Positions 41,001 to 53,000 of a stretch of DNA of 64,000 bases are shown piece by piece. Position 1 is the first letter of the stretch. Each line of letters begins with the position of its first letter. The notes under the pieces were generated by a model, which did no database searches, was not told the origin of the DNA, and was given only the letters and a program-made list of their open reading frames with translations. A program made the translations under genes and the position numbers. Source of the stretch: Homalodisca vitripennis (Eukaryota; Arthropoda; Insecta; Hemiptera; Cicadellidae); contig NC_060213.1 of assembly GCF_021130785.1 (NCBI RefSeq), positions 134,120,001 to 134,184,000 of the forward strand, in the 5' to 3' direction.

Positions 41001-44000
41001 ATCAATACACGCATACACACAAACGCGCGCGCGCACGCGCGTATCTACATAATACGGCATTGAAATTTATCAGCGTAAGTACTTCAAATAGTTTAAAGGA
41101 CATATTTAAAGAGAAGAAAAACAAAATTAAGGAGTGGTGTATTTTAAAGATCAAAAAGTCTACCTGCAGAACAACCTAACACATTACTAGCAGATTTCTT
41201 TACGAACTGTTATGAAATAAAAGAAAAAATAAATAAAATAAAAGTATAAAATAGGAAAAGTCCATCTAAAGGCATCAGTGCTGTTGAAGGGGCATCAAGA
41301 GGGAGAGAAACTTGTGATGTATAGAGAACTAATTTACCCAAGATTTTGTACATTAACCGTGAATTGCTAAATTTTATACAGATGTCAGTTAAAATGATAT
41401 GTCATTGCAAAATATGTACAGTAATCCTTACCTTAATTGATTGAACAGAAATTTGTTTCTTTTGTGTCTATTATGTAAACTTTATTTGAGTTAAATTTTT
41501 TATCGTGAAAATAAATAATACAATAATTTGGATTTTGATAACACGAAAGAATTTCAAATCTTGAAACAGAAGAGGTGTAAAGGAGAAGAAAGAAAAAATG
41601 TTGTGAAAAGCTAAAAAAATTAAAGGAGATAGTGATTTCTTGGACGATAAGGACAGATTAGGTGACAAATGTAATTTGATGAATGAGAAGGATCCAAGAA
41701 AGAAACGTTAAGCCTGCCCAGTTTTAAACAAAATTAGGAACAAAAAGCATGAACTAAATTCTTTACCTCACTTTTCATTTTTTTTCTACGTAGTCTAATA
41801 AAATTTATATTGTTACAAACTTAAACGTAACTATGACACAACTATCAAAGTAACTCATAGAAACAATTACTCTGAAAGTATTTTATCATTGTTATCCTTT
41901 CTATGGCAGAAGCATATCAGAAGGGTACATAAACATACCTCTGCCATACAGGCTCGTATCCAGACAGGTTTTTGGACAATTTTACCGGGATCCAGCCCCA
42001 CCACACCTGTACAGAGGCGGGTGGCGGTACATGACGGGGCCATAGCTAAGTACGGCACTACTGCTACATGATTTGTTTTCAACCTTAAATAGCATGATCA
42101 TGTGTCTGCCTTTCAAGTTAAATACCTGTTGCTTGAGGGATAATGACTACTGTATGACACAAGGTACTGTTTTACCACAAACCAGAACTACCGGTTTAGT
42201 AACTGGAGTTTTCTCAAGAATTTAAACAAAAGCAGTATTTTCACCTGTTTTAAACTTTTAGGAGATTAACGTTAAAAGACTTTTTCCCACAATTTCTTCA
42301 TTATTGTATTGCAACCTGCTTTTGAATCACTCTTAAATTGTATTTACAATAGGCTTCATGGCCAAAAAAACAGCTGATCCAATCAGTTGAAACCTTTAAC
42401 ATGGTTACTAGTAAGCTCTTGAAAATATTTATTAACAGTTTATTCCAGATCGGATTTGGAATATTCAGTAAGTAAAATGTTAAATAAAGTAATGTACAAA
42501 GTAATCACGTTTTATACCATGTACACGCACCATGTTCACGTTTAAGCCATCCTACATTGGCTCGTCCATAATTTTAATTTCTTTTTCAACTATGAAATTA
42601 GTAATATTAAGTAAAAAAAAAGAGTTTTGAATGGTCATATTGATAATGATTAACAAGTAATGAAAATCACATTCTTGAAATTAAACAAAAATGTAGGAAC
42701 AATAGTCTTTCTAAACTATATTTTGGTTACTACTTTATAACCGCCAAAGCCAGATTTCTATATTGCTTGATTTATTACTTTTCATACTTACAGTTCCTTT
42801 TCAGGGAAAGTACGGTTTGTTAGAGGGCTTTGAATAAAAAGATAGTTAACTTTTTTAATTAGTTAAACCAATTGAACCAACTGACTACACCAATTTAAAA
42901 CCTCCCAATTCAAAAATAACTACTTAAACATTTTTCAATTTGAACAATTCCGAACTTAACGTTTATATTCTAAATCTTCCTATTACAAATGTTGAATTTA
43001 TCTTCCCTTTCACCTTCTCCATTGTGCATTGTCTGAAATCAGACACTGTCATAGACATCAGAATGCTAAATTATCTAGCGCACTCAGTTGTGCTCCTGAT
43101 AAGACCACTAGAACACTTCTTCATCTAGTTTACACTTGATTTTGTAGTCTGGGTGAGTCTGTTGTCTTAAGGATGCAAAGATTTCGTTTTGAGCTTCTGA
43201 CTTTTTTGGATCTTTTCAGATGGATGTTGACTCCAGATTCCAGGAGAAGACTGTCACAGTGCCAGATTTCAGAAGCTGCAATTAGCGGAAGGTAAAAGGA
43301 GTTAAACTCAATATTCACATTATAATCAACCTTTCCTACCATAGCTAGGTTATTTTTCTATTCTTAAGTAAGTAAAGAGATGCATTATTTTACCAGGCAA
43401 AGTTAAGGAAGGCTAAGAAGCCCTCTCTAACACTTAACCTGGGAACCAACGGCTTAAAGGTGACTTCCGAACCACCACCAATGGCTGGGCAGGCGGGCTG
43501 CTTGCAAGGACAGTATCGCTCAGCGGCCACCCAACCAAGCAGCAGCCACGCTCGACATTGCTTGGTCTGGTTATCTTGCGATAACCGCTGTACCCGCTAC
43601 ACTGCGCCACTGGCAATTTGCCATCGGCTGTTGGGAAATATTGTTTGATTCGAATGTTCCCGATAACCGCTGTACCCGCTACACTGCGCCACTGGCAATT
43701 TGCCATCGGCTGTTGGGAAATATTGTTTGATTCGAATGTTCCCGATAACCGCTGTACCCGCTACACTGCGCCACTGGCAATTTGCCATCGGCTGTTGGGA
43801 AATATTGTTTGATTCGAATGTTCCCGATAACCGCTGTACCCGCTACACTGCGCCACTGGCAATTTGCCATCGGCTGTTGGGAAATATTGTTTGATTCGAA
43901 TGTTCCCGATAACCGCTGTACCCGCTACACTGCGCCACTGGCAATTTGCCATCGGCTGTTGGGAAATATTGTTTGATTCGAATGTTCCCGATAACCGCTG

Positions 44001-47000
44001 TACCCGCTACACTGCGCCACTGGCAATTTGCCATCGGCTGTTGGGAAATATTGTTTGATTCGAATGTTCCCGATAACCGCTGTACCCGCTACACTGCGCC
44101 ACTGGCAATTTGCCATCGGCTGTTGGGAAATATTGTTTGATTCGAATGTTCCCGATAACCGCTGTACCCGCTACACTGCGCCACTGGCAATTTGCCATCG
44201 GCTGTTGGGAAATATTGTTTGATTCGAATGTTCCCGATAACCGCTGTACCCGCTACACTGCGCCACTGGCAATTTGCCATCGGCTGTTGGGAAATATTGT
44301 TTGATTCGAATGTTCCCGATAACCGCTGTACCCGCTACACTGCGCCATTGGCAATTTTCCATCGGCTGTTGGGAAATATTGTTTGATTCGAATGTTCCCG
44401 ATAACCGCTGTACCCGCTACACTGCGCCATTGGCAATTTTCCATCGGCTGTTGGGAAATATTGTTTGATTCGAATGTTCGATAACCGCTGTACCCGCTAC
44501 ACTGCGCCACTGGCAATTTGCCATCGGCTGTTGGGAAATATTGTTTGATTCGAATGTTTCCGATAACCGCTGTACCCGCTACACTGCGCCATTGGCAATT
44601 TTCCATCGGCTGTTGGGAAATATTGTTTGATTCGAATGTTCCCGATAACCGATGTACCCGCTACACTGCGCCATTGGCAATTTTCCATCGGCTGTTGGGA
44701 AATATTGTTTGATTCGAATGTTCCGACTCAAGCATTGTTTGCTACTGACCTCCCTGCCCTGGTAAACGACGTAGATACGCCCGGTCTCGTAGTCGCCTTC
44801 GTTGTTATTGAGGTCGGTGTAAAGCGGCGCTCCGATGACTAGGTCGTCCAGCTGGTCACCGTCCATGTCCACGGCCGCCAGAGAGTAGCCGAAGTACGCC
44901 CCGAGCTGCTCGCCCGTGATGTTCTGCAGGTTGGTCACATTCCAAGTGTACAGCACGATCTGGACAGAACATACAACAGATTAGCTATGAGTATGATGTA
45001 CAGGCCTCGCCAACTAGCGTGAAGCATGGTGATGGGAGCATGTTACAGCTCCCCAACTCCCGTAAGTGACTTACGCCTTTCGCGACTCGGCCAAGTACAG
45101 CTCGTTCCAAAGTTAATATTGGGACGAAAAAATCAATACTGGGAAAAGTTACTATGGACTGGAGAGGGGAGGACGGCTTTTGCGCAAGCGCTAGCTGCGG
45201 TTCATGCTAGATAACTCGGTCTGTACTAATCCAGTACTTTAGAAGGAAAATCAGATGTTCTACATGTAAACTTCGAAACTAGGTACAGAACTGAGCTTCA
45301 ATGTCTTTTAATTTAAACATTTTACCCATCAACATTTACTACTTTTATTAATAATTGCATTTAAAATGAATAAGTTTCCTACAGTTTTTCTCGACATTAC
45401 GAGACATATAAGAGAAAATTGCATATATCCCTTGGAATATTATATACCTGTATTATTCAAAATCTAATAGAAATGTATTCACAAAATAAGAATGAAACTG
45501 GTAAAACTGAAGTAGTCCTTCCAGGAATAATATGTGACAGCGGAAGTATTAATTAATTCTGATGTGATTTACATGTACTCGAAAACCATTCGTGATACAC
45601 ATAAAAAGCTTATAAGAAAGGTTTATGAAATATTATAAGCATTACAGAACAGTTTATGTCCGTATCAGTCAACCCAACCTTATCATCATAGTTTTGACAG
45701 GTAACTTTTACTGCTACTCATATTTTTCACTTATCATTCACTATATGAATAAAGATTTACAATGGGTTTGATCCGGAGCGCCACATATTAACCTGACTGC
45801 CCTCTTCTGTAATGAAAAAAACACTTTTTACACCATCCGGAATTACCCCATAAGGAGATACCGTAGTTAAAATGACTTTGAATGTAAGCGTAGTATATGC
45901 TCAGAAGGATGTCAGGAGTAACACCATTCTTTAGAGATCTCAACAAAAAGGGTCCCTTTGCTAGAGTTTGGTGGCTACATTGTTAATATGATTTCCCCAT
46001 TTTAAGTCAGTTTGTAAAAATATGCCCAGGAACTTCAAAGCACTTCTTCCTTTTTTGGTGACAAGCTAAGTGCCAAGTCCTGCACCTTCCCAGCATTCAG
46101 ACTTAACCTATTCACACAGCACCAGTCTACAACTATTTTTGTCTTAACTTCTAGGGTGTTATGGGCCTCCATAGCGCTACTCTCCCTGACATTTAAACCT
46201 AAGACATCTGCCAATAAACAACTATTATTTACATTGGAATTAGCTAAGTTGCTAGATAAGTCATTAATATATAAAATAAAGAGCGTAGGCCCCAAGATAG
46301 ATCCCTGTGGTACACCACGAGGGACTGGGGTAGTCTTGGATAAAATTCCATCAGTACATACATCCTGCTGGTTACCCTCTAGGTAGGATTTAAAACGAAT
46401 CTGTATCGTTCTATACTGGTAATACAATATATAGTTTAAAATCGATTCAGTGACAACTGTCAACATTGTAGAGTGATTTCTATTCTCGGCTATGTTCGCC
46501 AGGGAGGGCTTCCACCATTGATTGTATAACATGACGGTACCTTGCCCATCAGGCCAGCGCCGCGGGGCATCCCCACGGCAACATCGTTCTGTCCGCCGCC
46601 CCCGGAGAAGTCCCCGGCGGTCACAGAGTAACCGAGGTATGAGTCGTCCTCGGTCTGCGGTCCTTCGTTGCTGGAGATCACATCTGGTCGATTGTACAAA
46701 TTCTGCGAGATTATTTGCCCTGCAACATTTCCTGTGTTAAAGCAGTCAAAGTGTACTATTAAAGTTTATTATCAAACTCGAAACTTTCACAGTTTTGCTT
46801 TCAGCCTACTTGTCTAAATAATGTACGTGAAGTTCAGGATGGTTTGAACATTGCAACATAAACTAGTAAATTTATTGTACTGTTAAGTAGAAATTAATTA
46901 TTTGTTTACTGTAATCCTGCTGTAAGACGTTCTTGAAGTATATAACCTCTAAGAAGATTGTTAAATTTTTGCCCGTTTTTAAAACTCTACACCACAAAAA

Positions 47001-50000
47001 CTAATAACTCATATACCGCATATACTCATATACCAATAACGCATATAGTATGATATGCATATGTATAAATCATATGCGTATCATACTTGTAGCAGTATGG
47101 TTACTATAATACAATTTACAGACGTGATTAATGTACTTGGTAGACATCAATGTAAAACATAACCTCAATTCGTCCAGCTGTGCGAATCAGCTGTTCTACG
47201 CGTAATACAGAATTCTCAACCTCCACTTCTACTGTTTTGTGTCAAATAACAATGTCCATAAAAAGATCTTCACTGTTTTTTTGTATCCTCTTTAAAGCCA
47301 GTTTTAATTGCCACATAAATTATTCAAGTTTGTAAGAAATAAATAAGCTAAAACAAAACATTACCAAATTAGATTTCTTTGGTACAACAAACAAAATAAA
47401 TCTACCTAATTGAATTTAACTGTGTATACAGGGTTTGTATAATATGAAGTACTGTAAAGCCTATTTTTTAATCAAGTCCTATTTCACTGTGTTAATGTAA
47501 GTTTTTGATTTTTAAAAATAACAACCTGTGACTCAAAAAAGTTTAATCTTTGCAGCTATGGATGTTTTACTTTAAAACCATAACACTTATCAAATATATA
47601 AACACAGATTTCCTGATAGTAAAAATATTACCTTTTTTAAAAGGTTGACATCAAATGTAATGAAAACGCACAAGACTTTATCTACTATTAGAATGTTGCT
47701 TATTGTGTTGAATTTGATGAATTGGCATATAACTTTTTAATGTTTTAAATAGATTCAGATAAAATATCTTGGCGAATTGGATAAATAATTTCGAAGTGGT
47801 TGGCTATAAATCTATAAGACCATAGGAGTATCTACTAGTTCTTAAAAAGGTATAAACATTTTCAAACATTTATTCAAAGCTTGGTTTCGAAAGTCAACCG
47901 AAATAATTTCTTTGTGAGTTAAAGAAGATTATTTGGATATATAGTTATACGAGTTGCATATGTTCATATTTAATGTAACTCTGCCAGAAAGTAACTCATA
48001 GCCTAATTTTCACATTTTTAATCATTTTGATTTATAAATGTGGCATATGATTGTAATTCTACTCTTGTTAAATACTTAAGTCAACACACGTCAATATTGA
48101 CTTTAGTTATGGTTCAATGCAATATAAATTAATTTTTATTGGTATTTCCGTATGAAAAAATAACTAGTAAGAAATTAAATTAAATTTCTAGTACAAGTTT
48201 GTAATACTTCGTTATTTCTGTACTTTTATAGCTTAAATGTACATAACTACATCTAATATTTACATCTACACTACAAAAATCATACCAAGATATTACAAAA
48301 TGTTCGAATAAATCATCAAGCTAATGGTAAATTCTTCAACGCGTACTAAGATGATTCGATTTATTTTTGCAATTTGAGTTAATAATCAACTCTTTTACTA
48401 TAAAAACTCTAAGAAACACATCCTGTAGTAAAAAAAAAACAAAGCTAAATGAGCAAAAATGATATCTGTGCACATGTCAGAGAGATTCACTAATGTGGTT
48501 GCAAAACCAAAACAAAGGAGAGAAATAAGAGAAAGCAAACCACTAGAAATAGGTCATTCTTAAGAAAATAACCGAACACCTCCCCACTCAAACCATGCAA
48601 TAATTAACTACATGCACTAAAACAAACAGTGGCAACCAAAAATCTGTAGACACCTGGACAGTTTGGTAAGCTGAAAATCACAAAAATAAACAAAATCAAA
48701 ATTACACAGTGAAAACCCAGTTCCAAGTCACACAAACGTCCGTATTTTTTTTTTTTAATGTTGTAGTTGTAACTAGTTTTGTTTGAAGTGTTTATAAAAT
48801 TACACTAATTTATACCAACTAGTTTACTATCATCTAAGGACCAAACTATCATAAGAACTAAAAGAAGAAATCTAATTTCCCTGAATTATAACTATTAGCC
48901 ATATAATTAATAAAAATTAAAAGGGAGAGTTTTAGCCAGTTAAATGTTAAAGAATTTGTTAATCATACTTAAGTAATTTGGTATTGAAATTACTATTATT
49001 TTAATTTGATTTAGAACAAAAACTATTAATAATTGTTTATTACCATTGTTCAATTTCATAACTGTGTATAAGGTTCAATTTATAGATGTAAAACTGACTA
49101 TCAATGTGGTACAATATCATTTGATTTAAACGTTTCCTTTTTCTAAGGAGGATGATAGTAGCAAACCAGCATCTAAACTAATGACTGTTTCAATATTTTA
49201 CTAATGATGCAAAAAGTGACCATCATAGTTTTTTTAAACATAAAAGAGTATTAAACAAGTATGAAAGCAATTGCAAAGTGTTGTTGATCTATTTACAGAA
49301 CTAATTTTGATGTGCAAAACTAGAATCTGAAAAAGTATTTGTTGTGTAGGTATTAACCATAACTGTGTAATAATACATAAATAATAAAAAAAACGGCAAC
49401 ACTCTTGTTTCTACAGATTTTTTTATCGGATGTTCAAAAATGGAAGAAATCATAGAAGCTTTTTAGTAAAATAATTAGGCTAAAGCCTCATTGTGTTCTA
49501 AATTGCTTTATTTTGTGAACAAAACCTTATAAAATGTAAAGATCTAAGCAAGTGTAATAAAAGTGGTGGCTTTAGTTTTTGCCTTCTTAATAAAAAGATA
49601 AAAAAGTAAACATTTGTATTGTTTTTATTGACATTAGTATAACAGAATATGTTTTTACAAGTTAAAACACACATAATTTCTATCAGGATCTTACATTTAA
49701 CGTGAACCAAAACTAATGTATTCATAATACTGATCTGGTCTTGACAGACTATTCTCTTGATCTTATGCTTACATAAATGTTTCATCCCCCTCAGTATGTA
49801 GTTAATCAAAATATAGTTTTGCAAAGTAATGTTTCTGGATGTTCTTAAAAGGTTATTATGTTGATGAAAAATTTCACTTTTATAAAAAAATTTAAATTAA
49901 ATTTCCTCATTTTTCACGCTCTAATTTCTTCCAATACTGTGTGTATTAACTAATGCATTTAATTATAAATAATTATCGATATTATGGCATTTAATACAAT

Positions 50001-53000
50001 TATAATAAATTTATTAAGGATTTAAATAAATTTAAAATAACTGTTTAAATGTTGCTTATATTCTAAGCTTAAAATCAAAAACGTAGCCAGAAAAGATTTT
50101 TGGGGGTCCAGACAAATGATATTTTCTCGTAGTGGACAGAGGGTAAGGCCCCATTTTGTTCCTTAAAAAGTTCTTGACCTGTTTCTTTTTATATTGTTCA
50201 CGGATGCTAAAAGAATATACAAGCAAGGGCGTAGCCAGCGAGGGGGCCTAAGGGGCCCGGATCCCTCCCCACACAAAATTTTCATTTATTTTACTTTTCA
50301 CAATACAATTTACTTTTTTAGTAAACTATTATTATTATTTAAATATTTCAGTATTACTAACATGTACAGCTGAAAGGCCGTTCTAAATAAAGAAAAATTA
50401 CGTTTTAGGGAACAATATGGGGCCTGGCTCTGTCCACTATGGGAAAATATCGGTTGTCTAGACCCCTCCCCTCCCAAGACTTTTTCCTGGCTAGATCCTT
50501 GCTTAAAACCTTTATAAGGTGAATTATTTAAACGATTAATCATAAAACTAAATTAGAATGGACACATATTTTGAAATATATTTAATGCTAGGTATTAAAT
50601 AAAAAATGGGAGTATATGAGTAGATATGGCTACATTATAGATTAATTTCATTTTTAATATAGAGTTTATTTTTGTTTCTGGTAAGCTTTAAAAAAGATTA
50701 AAATTATATTAACTTTAAAAACTTTAAATTAGTACTATTTACAATTTTTGTATATTATTAAAATAAAAATACGGGGTAAATTAGTACACATAACATTAAT
50801 TTAATAAACAATCAAATTATAAATGAACAAAGAAATTGGAAATTTATCTAAAAAATCAGAGTAACAATATAAAATCAGAACATATAATTATAATAAGCTG
50901 CATTATTCTTGCTTATTTCATATAAGCTTTTCATATATGAATGTTTTTGACAAACCAACCATTTGTGATTTAAATTACAGATTCTATTGATTTAAAAAAC
51001 CTATCCTTAGTACTTCTTGTGTCAGGTTAGCGTTCTCTTGTGAAGAGTAAAATCGTTTATGGGAATTATATATATGATATTTAGCTGGTTGGTTCACTGG
51101 ACTTTGAAATTTTAATAAAACTCACTAATTTATAATAACGTGTTTTGTGTGTTATTGCGTAAGTTTAATGATGGGATAATTTTGAATTTTCGGGATTGTG
51201 TAACCGTTTGTTATGAGTGTGTTAATATGTTGGGATCGTCAAGCAAAGTAAAAAGCAGCATGTTACATCCCGTCAGCCGTTTTGAGGGACTTTCAGGGTT
51301 TTAGGGATTTTCTTTTTACCTTCCTCATCGAGAATGGCGTAGCGTGGAGGCATGAACCTGGGAAGGCGGGCGTACGAGTCGCAAGAATGAACCTGACCTG
51401 CAAACAGCACCACCTAAAAATCTGTCCCACCTTTAGGCCGGTGGAAATTTCATAAAATTGGAACTGAATCCTCCTCCCCCCACCTTTGTAGTTGATTATT
51501 TAACCAAACAATTAGTTAAACGACTTTTTTATTTGACAGTTCATTTTAATTTTTTTTAAATTGAAAATAAACTTTAATTTCTAAGTTCAGAAAAAAATAT
51601 TAATTATTTTAGACCAATTTCACTTTTATTGGTATTAGATTAAACATTTTCAAGAGGCAAATAATGAACTATTTAATCATTAATTTATTATTGCAATTAT
51701 CAACTATTAGGTTTGTTTATAACAACTTAATATATTTAAATTTGTTACTGCATTTTTTTAACTTCGTTAAAAATAGTATAGAAAAAGTTACATAATTAAT
51801 TTAAAACACCTGGTAAACTACTTCTATAAAATCATTGTAAGAAGATTTAAGAAAATGTTTGATACGTTTATTTTCAAAATGGTTTAGCCTTTAAAGTTCA
51901 ATTTAAAGTTCAGTCTTAGAGTTGGAAATTGATTTTCGGTTTTTACCAAATGCCCCATTTTACCAATCCCCTCATTCTTCATTCAAAAAAGCAAAAATAC
52001 AATACATGAAGAAATGATAGGGTAGTGTGCGCTGCATCCAAAGTGAACCAAAGCTGAATGAGCGCAGTCCCAAAATACCGAAATCAACCCCAAAAGCTGA
52101 AAGAAGAAAAATACAAGTTCAAAATCAAAACCAAAACATGAACTCATGTTGCATAGATGAAACACATGCTACGTAAGCTTCAAACACAGTCACAACACAG
52201 AGACAAGTCCATGAAAACTGACACAGACAACATTCAGTGCAAAATTCAGATGCGAAACATGCATCGTACGTAACGAGTAGCTTGTGAAATTATGTAAATG
52301 TTCTGTTTTTTAAAATTCTGAAAAATATTTTAAACATGGTATTATTAGAAAAATTAAATAAACTTTTTAATATTTCTTCACCTTTTAACACTTTTTACTT
52401 GTTTTGTATATGTATAATATGAAAGGATAATAGAGTTATGGAAATTTGCCTTGTTACGAAATGTATAAACACAACGTTTCGAGGATTGAAATCTATCCTC
52501 TTCGTCAGGTGCGAAGTCAAGTGATAGGTCGACGGATTCTATTTTTAGTTGCAGCCCATTGCTGCATGTTGTAACTTTTAAATACATTTATATGTTCTAA
52601 TTGCATTCTCACATGACGAAGAGGATAGATTTCAACCCTTGAAACGTTGTTATACTTTTTGTAACATATAACAATGGCACATGTCTGAAATCCTATTATC
52701 TTTTCAAACCTTCAATCATCAATAACATACTTTAAATAAAGGAATGTGTAATATAATATGAAAAATACATAAAAAGTAAAGGTTAGTCATGAGACATGGA
52801 TGGCTCAAAATGTACTGGTTTTAGTTATTAATAAACAGGATATCATAAAAAGGTACAAGTTTAATTTACTTTTGTTTATCTTTATCATTGTTTAAATCCG
52901 TTGAATTCTGAAGTTTTCAATTATCAATTTGTGAAATTCAGCGAAATTATTGAATTATTGTCGTTTGCATTCGGAAAAAAGTGATGGGAAGAAATTTGGT

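Noticed and set aside
43618..44712. Many 63-64-residue frames on both strands and a CRISPR-like regular spacing
   Set aside because: They are repeats of the 82-bp minisatellite; units are contiguous with no variable spacers, and the host is eukaryotic.
52070..52110. Possible integrin exon after CTTCTTTCAG
   Set aside because: No frame gives integrin-like sequence or the required phase-1 GQ junction.
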